Shown in pieces: positions 17,907 through 26,171 of a DNA stretch of 64,000 nt. Every line of letters begins with the position of its first letter. The stretch's first letter is position 1. This DNA comes from Chelonobacter sp050613185. GTDB lineage: Bacteria; Pseudomonadota; Gammaproteobacteria; Enterobacterales; Pasteurellaceae. The notes under the pieces were generated by a model. It was not told the origin of the DNA. It saw only the letters and a list, made by a program, of their open reading frames with translations, and did no database searches. Location of the stretch: the NCBI RefSeq assembly GCF_050613185.1, contig NZ_CP192511.1:1860001-1924000 (forward strand), written 5' to 3'. The position numbers and the translations under genes are program-made.

Positions 17907-18413
17907 TTAGAACCATTCCGCCAACCACAACCGCACTTTGAGCCCCCAGTAAGTGCTCAATCCACTGGTGGCAAATTCCATTTTGCCCTGATCAAAAATA
18001 ATAATCGTCGGAGTGACGGCAACCTGCCATTGTTGCGCAATGGCGCCATTCGGATCATTGACGGTCAGAAATTGGTAATCGTGTTCAGCGAGATAGGCTT
18101 GCACCGTTGATTTATCGCCGGAACGCAAGGCAACAGTGGCAACCGGCACGCCGTCTTTGGCGAGCGAATCAATCGCAGGAGAAGTATAGCGGCAATAGCC
18201 GCACCAAGTGCCCCAAAAATAGAGAATTGCCGGGCGGTCTTGGCTGAGTTGCGCTAAAAAGAACGGCTGGTTTTGCAAATCGTAAAGTGCGGTGCTGTCC
18301 GCATTATTCGGCACTTGCGGTTTGCGCAGCCAATCAACGATCACGCTCATCACAATCAAGGTGAGCACCAGCGACAGCAGGTTCTTGGCGATTTTTTTTA
18401 CATTGATTCTCAT
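17907..18413 (-). CDS. ScsD/TlpA-like membrane-anchored thiol-disulfide oxidoreductase
   Basis: A 168-residue protein with a single N-terminal membrane helix (residues ~10-28) and a periplasm-facing thioredoxin fold. The active site is WCGYC (Cys71, Cys74) and the cis-proline loop is 'VTPTIII'. This matches the ScsD/TlpA group, which reduces periplasmic disulfides or protects against copper and oxidative stress. Its start overlaps the end of the AraC-type regulator gene by 4 bases (ATGA), so they are one operon. Partners ScsB or DsbD are not in the window, so its electron source is unknown. Confidence 0.8.
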   Translation of the reverse strand: MRINVKKIAKNLLSLVLTLIVMSVIVDWLRKPQVPNNADSTALYDLQNQPFFLAQLSQDRPAILYFWGTWCGYCRYTSPAIDSLAKDGVPVATVALRSGDKSTVQAYLAEHDYQFLTVNDPNGAIAQQWQVAVTPTIIIFDQGKMEFATSGLSTYWGLKVRLWLAEWF

Positions 18414-19237
18414 TGACTATCCTTGTACTTTGCCAACCATTTCAGCGGCGACATCCCGACTTTAGCCGTAAAAACGCGAGTGAAGGCGCTGGCGTATTGG
18501 TAACCGACTTCTTCCGCGGCGATTGCAATCGGTGTACCGGCGCGCAGTTTACGTTGCGCCAATGCCAAGCGCCACTGGGTCAAATAATCCAAGGCGGAAA
18601 TGCCGATGACTTTTTTAAAATAAGCGGAAAAATTAGAGCGCGACATGGCAGCCAGTTCCGCCATTTCTTCCAATTGCCACGGATGTGCCGGGTTTTGATG
18701 AAGTGCGGTCAGCAGTTTACTCAATTTAGCGTCGCTTAACCCGTTTAAAAATCCGGTGGTTAATTGCCGTTTTTCCAAACCGTAGCGGATAATCCGAATC
18801 AAAAAATAGCTGCACAAGTGGTGAATCGCAAGGGCTTTTCCCAATTTATCGACTTGATATTCTTGATAAACCGCGTCACCGACCGCCAATAATTCGGGGC
18901 AAGCATTCAGCGGCATGATCACACATTCGTCCAAAGCTTGGTTCAGCGGATTTTTCACCCCTTCGCCAAAATCAAAACTGATACATGAAACGGTAATTCC
19001 ACTTTCATCCAACGGATTAATGCGGTGTAAGGTGCTGTTAGGGCAGAAAATCACGCAAGGTTCGTTGATGCGCTTTTGCTGGTGGTTGTTTAATAATAAA
19101 TCGAAGGCGCCGTCGTGGACAATATGCAAATAGCTTTTATTCGGTTCGTTAAACTCCCCTATCCGGCAGAGTAAGCTGCTAAAAAAAAGGTCACTTCTGA
19201 AATTAAAACGGGCAAAAAACTCGGTTAAAGAATCCAT
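18410..19237 (-). CDS. AraC-family transcriptional regulator (cupin N-terminal domain)
   Basis: A 275-residue regulator. The N-terminal ~170 residues look like the AraC_N cupin type ('SYLHIVHDGAFDLLLNN', 'PCVIFCPNSTLHRINP'). The C-terminal ~100 residues hold two helix-turn-helix motifs ('QLEEMAELAAMSRSNFSAYFKK' in part, and 'IAAEEVGYQYASAFTRVFTAKVGMSPLKWL'). It is cotranscribed with the scsD-like gene and divergent from the Tat-exported hydrolase, so it may control both through the 158-base shared gap. A strong ribosome site (CGAGGAAACC) precedes the ATG. The inducer is not known. Confidence 0.88.
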   Translation of the reverse strand: MDSLTEFFARFNFRSDLFFSSLLCRIGEFNEPNKSYLHIVHDGAFDLLLNNHQQKRINEPCVIFCPNSTLHRINPLDESGITVSCISFDFGEGVKNPLNQALDECVIMPLNACPELLAVGDAVYQEYQVDKLGKALAIHHLCSYFLIRIIRYGLEKRQLTTGFLNGLSDAKLSKLLTALHQNPAHPWQLEEMAELAAMSRSNFSAYFKKVIGISALDYLTQWRLALAQRKLRAGTPIAIAAEEVGYQYASAFTRVFTAKVGMSPLKWLAKYKDSQ

Positions 19238-19395
19238 TGGTTTCCTCGGTTAAAAAATCCGGACGATCGGTCAACTTGCCGCATGATGTTTTTCTTATAC
19301 TGACCCCGAAGCAACAAACAAGGGGTATTTCAGCGGCATGAATGAAATATTCTTCAATGTTAATTTTGAATAGTCAACTAAAAGGAGTGATTTCC

Positions 19396-20238
19396 ATGAG
19401 TAATGAGAATAAAGAACAGCAAATTGATACAACACGTCGCCAAGTATTAGGCAGAGGTTCACAAATTGCAATGGCGGCAACGGCGTTGGGCGCAATGGGA
19501 TTAAGCGCGGCGGCTTCGGCGAGTGAAAAGAAAGCCGCTGACCCATATGCCGAACCGGAACAATACGGTATGCCGCGTCACGGTATGAAATTGGATAAAA
19601 AACGCGTCGCCTTGGTTGTGGTTGATCCGCAAGTGGACTTTTTAAGCCCGAAAGGGATCAGCTGGGGCGTGATGGGCGAAAGCATTACCCGTAACAACAC
19701 CGTGCCGAATATCGAAAGCCTGTTTAAAGCGGCGAAAGCGGCTGATATCCCGGTCGTGGTTTCGCCGCACTATTACTATCCGGTCGATCACAGCTGGAAA
19801 TTCGGTGGCCCGGGCGAACACTTCATGCATGACAGCGGTATGTTTGCGCGTAAAGGACAATACACCATGGAAGGTTTCGAAGGTTCAGGCGCGGACTTTA
19901 TGGAAGAGTACAAACCGTATATCTATGACGGCAAAACCATCATCGCCAACCCGCACAAAATCTTTGGGCCGGAAACCAACGATGTTGCCTTGCAATTACG
20001 CAAACAAGGCGTGGATCAAGTGATCTTGGCAGGGATGGCGGCAAACTTGTGTATCGAATCGCACTTGCGTGAATTGATCGAACAAGGCTTTGAAGTGACG
20101 GTGGTCAAAGACGCGACCGCAGGGCCGAAAATTCCTGAAGGCGACGGCTACTTAGCGGCATTGATTAACTTCCGTTTAATCGCTAACGATCTGTGGACCA
20201 CGGAAGAAACCGTGAAAAAATTAGGCGTTAAAATCTAA
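19396..20238 (+). CDS. Tat-exported isochorismatase-family cysteine hydrolase
   Basis: A 280-residue protein with a twin-arginine signal (TTRRQVLGRG, then 'AMAATALGAMGLSAAASA'), followed by an isochorismatase-like hydrolase. The expected catalytic triad is visible: Asp in VVVDPQVDFL, Lys in the middle region and Cys in GMAANLCIESH. Most family members are cytoplasmic amidases or isochorismatases, so export through Tat is unusual and suggests a periplasmic substrate or a prebound metal. The frame opens at 19342. The ATG at 19396 is chosen because AAGGAG lies 8 bases before it and it places the RR motif at residues 14-15. The true substrate is unknown. Confidence 0.85.
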   Translation: MSNENKEQQIDTTRRQVLGRGSQIAMAATALGAMGLSAAASASEKKAADPYAEPEQYGMPRHGMKLDKKRVALVVVDPQVDFLSPKGISWGVMGESITRNNTVPNIESLFKAAKAADIPVVVSPHYYYPVDHSWKFGGPGEHFMHDSGMFARKGQYTMEGFEGSGADFMEEYKPYIYDGKTIIANPHKIFGPETNDVALQLRKQGVDQVILAGMAANLCIESHLRELIEQGFEVTVVKDATAGPKIPEGDGYLAALINFRLIANDLWTTEETVKKLGVKI

Positions 20239-20265
20239 GGTGAATAGCCTTTAACGAACCCCGGC

Positions 20266-20321
20266 AAACCGCACTTTTGAGATGAATTTTGTTGTTTCAT
20301 TGAGAAAGTGCGGTTTTTTCT
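20266..20321. terminator. Paired uptake-signal hairpin after the Tat hydrolase
   Basis: AAACCGCACTTT and AAAGTGCGGTTT form a perfect 12-base-pair stem separated by about 29 bases, with a T run after the right arm. It ends the hydrolase gene and stands before the com operon. Confidence 0.75.
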
Positions 20322-20337
20322 TCTTATTTTTCAATTC

Positions 20338-20353
20338 TGCGATCCCCATTCCA
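20338..20353 (+). promoter_or_regulatory. CRP-S-like competence regulatory site
   Basis: TGCGATCCCCATTCCA, 68 bases before the comN ATG. The left half TGCGA is exact for the CRP-S (Sxy-dependent) consensus TGCGA-N6-TCGCA. The right half TTCCA has two mismatches. Position in front of a competence pilin operon fits Sxy/CRP control known in H. influenzae. Confidence 0.6.
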
Positions 20354-20420
20354 AAAAAATCCGACCGCACTTGGTATTTTTTGCCGTTTTTCTAAACTTG
20401 GCTTCCAAAAAGGAGGCGTG

Positions 20421-20939
20421 ATGCGTAGCGGGTTTACTTTATTGGACGTGTTATTGGCGGTGTTTGTGTTGAGCGTATTGGCGACGGCAACACGTCCGCA
20501 ATGGCAGGCGTTGTCGGATTATCAGGTGTTGCAGAAAGAGCAGAGAAAGTTGTTCGCCTTTTTGCGTCATATGCAGCTGCGGATTGAAAATTCACAGGAG
20601 ATTTGGTTGTTGCTGATCAACCGCGATACCCACAAAAATTGGTGCGTAACGGTACAGCGCAAGGATAATCTGCTGTGCGATTGTTTTATTCCCGCCGGTT
20701 GTCCGGCACGCGTGCAGGCGCATTTTTATCAAGCGAGTTTTGCACCGCAAACCCAGATTATCAGTAAAAAATACTATCCGAGCGAAATCAGTCGCTTGAG
20801 CGGTGTACGAGACACCTTCTCGGCGGCGTGTTTCGTGTTGCAGGCAGGCAAACACCGCTCGATTTTTTCCTTGTTTAATGTCGGCAGTTTAAGGGTGAAA
20901 GATGACCAAGCGGCAAGTGCCTGTGTTAATGACAGCTAA
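20421..20939 (+). CDS. comN: Competence minor pseudopilin ComN
   Basis: A 172-residue prepilin-like protein. The N-terminus 'MRSGFTLLDVLLAVFVLSVLATA' has the type IV pilin pattern: short leader, Gly before the cut site, then a hydrophobic helix. The usual Glu5 of the mature form is Asp here (FTLLD). It is the first gene of comN-O-P-Q-recC, the order of HI0938-HI0942 in H. influenzae, where these minor pilins are needed for DNA uptake. AGGAGG sits 4 bases before the ATG at 20421. An in-frame GTG just upstream is less likely. Confidence 0.82.
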   Translation: MRSGFTLLDVLLAVFVLSVLATATRPQWQALSDYQVLQKEQRKLFAFLRHMQLRIENSQEIWLLLINRDTHKNWCVTVQRKDNLLCDCFIPAGCPARVQAHFYQASFAPQTQIISKKYYPSEISRLSGVRDTFSAACFVLQAGKHRSIFSLFNVGSLRVKDDQAASACVNDS

Positions 20940-21654
20940 GCGTTATAAAGCGGGTTTTACCCTGTTGGAATTGATGATTGCGGCGGCGGTCGGTTCGTTC
21001 CTTTTGTTGTTGATTGTCGGTTTTTTCAGCCGAGCCAGCGTGTTTAACCGCGAATTATTGCTGCGTTTGCAACTACAGCAGGAGGTGCAAAAAGTACTGC
21101 AACTGATGGCAAAAGATATTAGCCGCAGCGGTTTTGCTTACCTCGATCAACGGATTGAGCAAACGAACTTAGCGCTGTTTAACCACGCAGACGGCAGCTC
21201 AACCACGATCACGGCGGCAAACCGTGAAAGCGCAAACAGCTGTTTACTGTTTTGGTACGATTTGGATCACAGCGGTTGCGTCGGCGGCAATCATGGTCGA
21301 CAGTGCCAAGTGGCGGGGCAAAATCGAACGCTGGACATTCAAAAAGAGCTGTTGGGTTATCGTTTAAAAAGCAAAATGGTGGAAACGCGCGCGATGTACA
21401 AAAGCGGCACAATTCAGCAGTGTGAGCGTGAACAATGCCATGCTTACTTGGCAAAAAACGGTTGCGATACGCGCGGTTGGGCGGATCTCTTGGACAGCGA
21501 CATCTACCAGGTCAGCCGTTTGCACTTTTCATGGCTGGCACAACGGCGCGGAGTGTTAGTGCAAATTCAAGCCAATTATAAGCGCGAACCGCACATTCAA
21601 TATCAAAGTGCGGTGGTGATTGCACTGCACAACCGTTTATTGGCAGGAGAATAA
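20902..21654 (+). CDS. comO: Competence pseudopilin ComO (PulJ-like)
   Basis: A 250-residue prepilin-like protein with the motif 'KAGFTLLELMIAAAVGSFLLLLIVGFF': leader, Gly-Phe cut site, Glu5 and a hydrophobic helix. The rest contains several Cys pairs consistent with an exported fold ('SCLLFWYDLDHSGC', 'CEREQCHAYLAKNGC'). It overlaps the end of comN by 38 bases. The ATG at 20902 has AAGGGTG upstream; the one at 20929 lacks a ribosome site. It is a minor pilin of the DNA-uptake machine by family and position. USS AAAGTGCGGT lies within it near 21606. Confidence 0.82.
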   Translation: MTKRQVPVLMTAKRYKAGFTLLELMIAAAVGSFLLLLIVGFFSRASVFNRELLLRLQLQQEVQKVLQLMAKDISRSGFAYLDQRIEQTNLALFNHADGSSTTITAANRESANSCLLFWYDLDHSGCVGGNHGRQCQVAGQNRTLDIQKELLGYRLKSKMVETRAMYKSGTIQQCEREQCHAYLAKNGCDTRGWADLLDSDIYQVSRLHFSWLAQRRGVLVQIQANYKREPHIQYQSAVVIALHNRLLAGE

Positions 21655-22325
21655 TGTTAGCTTGGAAAAAGGGCATGGCGAGTTTGTGGGCGCTTTTGTT
21701 GCTGTCGTCGGTGTTGTGGCTGTTTCTGTTGGTCGATCATGATGTGTTGGGCTTACAGCGCGCCAATTTGGGCGAACGTATGCGTTATTTACAACAACGT
21801 GAGCCGTTGTTGGCACGGAGTTTATCGCCTGACGCCGATTCGGCTTGCCGACAAGCCGCAATAAACCGAGCCGAAAGTGATACTTTTCGTTTAACCTTTG
21901 CCGGCGCGGATAAGCAAACGCAGCGGCACTTTGTATTATGTCGCCAACTAAGCCTGTTTAAACAGTTGCCGCAACAGGCATTGGCAAGTAAAATAGGTGA
22001 TTTTTTGAACGCCGAGGTGGAACAATTCACATTTTTAACCCTGCCGTTAAGTGCCGAAGATTACCAGCGCGGTGGCATATTGTGGCTGGTGGAAAACGCT
22101 GAATGGCAGTTGCAACAGGATTTTTATGGCGTGGTGATCACCGAGGGCGATCTCAGTTTAAACGGCGACGGCACACTGTTTGGCGCAGTCATTCATAACG
22201 GTAAAGTGCGGTTGGAACGGCAGGATCAGATTGTTTTTACCCCGCAAGTGATCGAAAAAACCGCTGCCGAGTATCAACAATGGCAGTATAGGCAGGGCAG
22301 TTGGCATGATTTTAACCCGTTATAA
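21654..22325 (+). CDS. comP: Competence operon protein ComP
   Basis: A 223-residue protein with one N-terminal membrane helix ('MASLWALLLLSSVLWLFLLVD') and a periplasmic remainder. It lacks the classical pilin cut site, as its counterpart HI0940 in H. influenzae also diverges from the pilin pattern. Its ATG shares a base with the comO stop (TAATG), so translation is coupled. The role in uptake rests on position between comO and comQ, not on a motif. Confidence 0.7.
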   Translation: MLAWKKGMASLWALLLLSSVLWLFLLVDHDVLGLQRANLGERMRYLQQREPLLARSLSPDADSACRQAAINRAESDTFRLTFAGADKQTQRHFVLCRQLSLFKQLPQQALASKIGDFLNAEVEQFTFLTLPLSAEDYQRGGILWLVENAEWQLQQDFYGVVITEGDLSLNGDGTLFGAVIHNGKVRLERQDQIVFTPQVIEKTAAEYQQWQYRQGSWHDFNPL

Positions 22326-22635
22326 GCGAATGCGTTTTGCCTATCGGCGTGGTGCGGGCACGGCGGCGGTGCTGCTGACGTTAATGTTGTTCAGTTTCAG
22401 CCTGTTGGCAGTCTCCCGTTGGCTGACGGCACAACAGCGTGACGGTTTGCAGATTTATCAGCAATATCAGGCGCTGTTGCTGGCGCAAAACCAATTTGCA
22501 CGCCAACGTTTGGGCTTGGGCTGTGAAACGCCGATCACACAAAATCAGATCCGCTTTGACGTGCAATGCCAAGCGCAACGGGTGAAAGTGCGGTTTCCGT
22601 TGGGCGAAATCAGCTTGAGTGCGGAAAATCGCTAA
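22306..22635 (+). CDS. comQ: Competence operon protein ComQ
   Basis: A 109-residue protein with an N-terminal positively charged stretch (RYKRMRFAYRRGAG) and one membrane helix ('AAVLLTLMLFSFSLLAVSRWL'). The Arg/Gly-rich leader before a hydrophobic helix resembles an atypical pseudopilin. It overlaps comP by 20 bases. It is the last of the four com genes before recC, matching the HI0941 position. No enzymatic motif is visible. Confidence 0.65.
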   Translation: MILTRYKRMRFAYRRGAGTAAVLLTLMLFSFSLLAVSRWLTAQQRDGLQIYQQYQALLLAQNQFARQRLGLGCETPITQNQIRFDVQCQAQRVKVRFPLGEISLSAENR

Positions 22636-22692
22636 ATCGGCTTGCAATCGTTAGCGCTCTTGTTGACAATGGCAACACATCTGCCAAGGAGA

Positions 22693-25600
22693 ATGACCGT
22701 GCTGCACCTGTATTATTCCAACCATTTAGAGATTCAAAAAGCGATTTTAGTCAACTTAATGCAACGTAATCCGCTGCCTGATCCGTTCCGGAGCGAACAG
22801 ATTTTGGTGCAAAGTCAGGGCATGGCGCAGTGGTTGAAATTACAGATTGCGGCGGAGTGCGGCGTTGCCGCCAACATCGATTTTCCGCTGCCGGCGAGTT
22901 TTATTTGGCAACAATATCACCGCACTTTGCCGAATGTGCCGCAGCAAAACGCCTTTCAAAAAGAGGCAATGTTGTGGCATTTGTTGGCGCTGATTCCCAC
23001 GCTGCTGGCAGACAGCGATTTTACCCCATTGAAAAAATATCTCGGCGAGCCGTTAGAACAGGAAAAACTGTATCACTTGGCAAGCAAAATTGCCGATCTG
23101 TTCGACCAATATTTGGTCTATCGCCCCGAGTGGATCACCGCATGGGAACAGCAACGGGAACAGGATATTCTGCAACAATTACGGCGCGGCTTAAGCCAAA
23201 ATAATCAAGAATTGTCGGCTTTATTGCAGCAAGATCTGCAAAGTGCGGTCAGCTGGCAGGGCAAATTGTGGCGGGCGTTGTATGCGCGGGTGGCGCAGCA
23301 AAGCGCAGAGCAGGGCGAACAGTGTTATCACCGTGCCAATTTGCATACGGCTTATTTGCAACAATTGGCAAAGCAAACGGCGGCATTGCCATCGCAACGG
23401 TTGTTTATTTTCGGTATTTCCGCCTTGCCGACCGCTTATCTGCAAACCTTTCAGGCGTTGGCACGGCAGAGTGAAGTCCACCTGTTTTTTAATAATCCGT
23501 GCCGTTATTACTGGGGCGATATTCTTGACCGCACTTTTCTGCAAAAGTTGCAATTGCGCCGGCGCCAAGCCTATTTGCAAGAAACATCCGAACAAGCAGA
23601 CTCGCGCCCGTGGCTGAATGCGCAGCAACAGGCGCAAGCCACGCAGGACGATTGGCAAAATCCGCTCGGCTATCTGCAAAGCGGCAATCCGCTGTTGGCG
23701 GCATGGGGCAAAATGGGGCGCGATTTTTTATCATTATTAAGTCAAAGCGAAGCCAATGAAATTGACGCTTACGCCGCGATTGCGGGGAACGGCTTGTTGG
23801 CGCAACTGCAAAATGCGATTTTGGATTTGCAACCGCTGCAATCGCCGCCGCCGTTCGTTTGGCAGGCGCAGGATCAAAGCCTGACGATTCATGCTTGCCA
23901 CAGCCCAATGCGCGAAGTGGAAATTTTACACGATCAACTATTACATTGGTTTCAACAAGACCGCACGTTGACGCCGAAAGACATCGTGGTGATGGTGGCG
24001 GACGTGGATAACTATGTGCCGTATATTCATGCGGTGTTTGCGCAATACGGTTACCAAGATCCGCATTTTATTCCCTACGAAATCGCCGACCGCAAACACA
24101 GTCACAGCGATGTGATTATCTCAACCTTTTTGGCGTTGTTGCAATTAAAAGAAAGCCCGTTCACCGCCGAAGCCGTGTTGGGGCTGCTTGACGTTGCCGA
24201 ACTGCGTGAACGTTTTGCGATTGAACTCTCTGATTTGACAACATTGAAAAACTGGGTGGCGCAGAACGGCATTCGCTATGGCTTGCGCCGCGAGGGGGAA
24301 AGCGAGCCGAATTACAATTCATGGCAAAGTGGGCTGGAAAGAATGCTACTTGGCACGGCAATGCGCGAAGCGGACGGTGTTTGGCAAGAGACGGTGGCAT
24401 TTGATTTTAGCTTCGGCTTGGATGCGCAATTGGTCGGCAAACTGGGCGAGTTTTTGCAACAATTGCAAGATTGGCATGCCTTGTTACAACAAACACACCG
24501 CATTGCTGATTGGCAACAGGCGTTACAAAATGCGTTACAGCAGTTTTTTATCGACAGCGACGACAGCCGCCACGCCCTGCTGTTTTTGGCGCAACGGATT
24601 GATGAGGTGTTTCAAACCGCACTTGAGACCCAATTTGAAGGCGAATTGAGCAGCGAGGTGGTGGCGGAACTGATGAACAGCCGTTTATCGGAAGAAGACA
24701 ACAGTTTCAATTTTCTCAACGGCAAATTGAGTTTTTGCACCTTGCTGCCGATGCGCGCGATTCCGTTCAAGGTGGTGGCGTTGCTCGGCATGAACGAGGG
24801 CGATTATCCGCGCCGACATAATCCGAACAGCTTTGATTTAATGCAATATGCGCCGCAAAAAGGCGACCGCGTGCGGCGTGATGATGATCGCTATCTGTTT
24901 TTAGAGGCGATTTTATCGGCGCAACAAAAGCTGTATATCAGCTATGTCGGACGTTCATTGACCGATAATCAAGTGTTGCAACCGTCGGTGTTAGTCAGCC
25001 AGCTCGTCGATTATTTGGCGGAGCAAATCGCAACGGACAGCGGCGAAGTGCGCTCAAAATTGATCCAAACCCACCCGATGACCGTGTTCAGTGCCGAAAA
25101 TTTCAAGCCGCACAATCCAAACCGCTCTTTTGCCAAAGGGTGGCTGGCGGCAACGCAGCAACAACATGACGTTAGCAATTTTGTGCAACCGCTGGCGGCA
25201 AATCCGCTGCAAAGTGCGGTGATAGAATTGGATCGTTTGATCCGTTTTGTGCAAGATCCGTTGCGTTATTTTTTTGAACAACAGCTTGGCGCGTATTTCC
25301 GCCAATATGACACCGCGTTGGAAGAGAGCGAAGTGTTTCAGTTGTCAAAACTGGAAAACTACCAATTAAAGGAACGGCTTTTACGGCAACCGGCAAGCGA
25401 TTGGGGGCAACAATTCGACTACGCCAAATATAAAGGCGAATTGCCGCGCGCCGCCTTTGCTGAGATTGCCGAACAAAAAATCAGCGACGAGTTGCAACCG
25501 CTCAGTGCCGCGATTGCGCCGTATTTAAGCCAAACGGCGCAAACCCTGCCGATTGATTTAACGTTTGAGATTGACGGGCAAGATTACCGATTGCAAGGCG

Positions 25601-26094
25601 ACATCACACAGCTGTATCAAGGGCGGCAAGTGCGCTGGCGCAGCGGCAGCGTGAAAGCGCAACATCAAATCGAAAGCTGGATCACCTATTTAGCCCAATG
25701 CGTGCAACGGCAACAAACCGCCGCAACACCGCACTTTTATGGGATTGAGAAAGGCAAGGTGAGCCGTTTGCAATTTGCGGAGATGAGCGTCGAACAAGCG
25801 CAACAACAGTTAGCTTGTTACGTTGCGGATTTCCTGCGCTCGGAACAGCAGTTGTTTGTGGTGCCAACCGCACTTTATCCGCTGTTTTTTGCCGATAAAG
25901 CGAAAACAGACGAGGAATTACGGCAGGAAATTCAAAACTTGGCACAAGACGGTTTCCATGAAAGCGACAAAGCCGATCCCTATTGGCAACGGCTGCTCAG
26001 CCAACAGCAACAGCTTGATTTGAATGCGATAAAAGAGAAAATGCAGCAGTGGTTTGGGCTGATGGCGCAAAGTGCGGTTGGGGAAAGTCAGTAA
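22693..26094 (+). CDS. recC: Exodeoxyribonuclease V gamma subunit RecC
   Basis: A 1133-residue RecC, near the family's usual ~1120. It opens 'VLHLYYSNHLEIQKAIL' and shows 'ILVQSQGMAQWLKL' near residue 35, 'FIFGISALPTAYLQTFQAL' and the conserved 'GMNEGDYPR' block. RecC recognises Chi-like sites and scaffolds RecB and RecD for double-strand break repair. Its partners are not in this window, as in H. influenzae where recC is unlinked to recB-recD. The frame opens at 22642. I prefer the ATG at 22693 near AAGGAG; a GTG at 22699 has better spacing and is an alternative. It is probably in the com transcription unit. Confidence 0.93.
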   Translation: MTVLHLYYSNHLEIQKAILVNLMQRNPLPDPFRSEQILVQSQGMAQWLKLQIAAECGVAANIDFPLPASFIWQQYHRTLPNVPQQNAFQKEAMLWHLLALIPTLLADSDFTPLKKYLGEPLEQEKLYHLASKIADLFDQYLVYRPEWITAWEQQREQDILQQLRRGLSQNNQELSALLQQDLQSAVSWQGKLWRALYARVAQQSAEQGEQCYHRANLHTAYLQQLAKQTAALPSQRLFIFGISALPTAYLQTFQALARQSEVHLFFNNPCRYYWGDILDRTFLQKLQLRRRQAYLQETSEQADSRPWLNAQQQAQATQDDWQNPLGYLQSGNPLLAAWGKMGRDFLSLLSQSEANEIDAYAAIAGNGLLAQLQNAILDLQPLQSPPPFVWQAQDQSLTIHACHSPMREVEILHDQLLHWFQQDRTLTPKDIVVMVADVDNYVPYIHAVFAQYGYQDPHFIPYEIADRKHSHSDVIISTFLALLQLKESPFTAEAVLGLLDVAELRERFAIELSDLTTLKNWVAQNGIRYGLRREGESEPNYNSWQSGLERMLLGTAMREADGVWQETVAFDFSFGLDAQLVGKLGEFLQQLQDWHALLQQTHRIADWQQALQNALQQFFIDSDDSRHALLFLAQRIDEVFQTALETQFEGELSSEVVAELMNSRLSEEDNSFNFLNGKLSFCTLLPMRAIPFKVVALLGMNEGDYPRRHNPNSFDLMQYAPQKGDRVRRDDDRYLFLEAILSAQQKLYISYVGRSLTDNQVLQPSVLVSQLVDYLAEQIATDSGEVRSKLIQTHPMTVFSAENFKPHNPNRSFAKGWLAATQQQHDVSNFVQPLAANPLQSAVIELDRLIRFVQDPLRYFFEQQLGAYFRQYDTALEESEVFQLSKLENYQLKERLLRQPASDWGQQFDYAKYKGELPRAAFAEIAEQKISDELQPLSAAIAPYLSQTAQTLPIDLTFEIDGQDYRLQGDITQLYQGRQVRWRSGSVKAQHQIESWITYLAQCVQRQQTAATPHFYGIEKGKVSRLQFAEMSVEQAQQQLACYVADFLRSEQQLFVVPTALYPLFFADKAKTDEELRQEIQNLAQDGFHESDKADPYWQRLLSQQQQLDLNAIKEKMQQWFGLMAQSAVGESQ

Positions 26095-26171
26095 ATCGTG
26101 ATGATCCGCTTGCGACTTGTGGCAACAATCAATAAACTAGCAGGCTTAATTTTTATCATTGAGTGGGAAAA

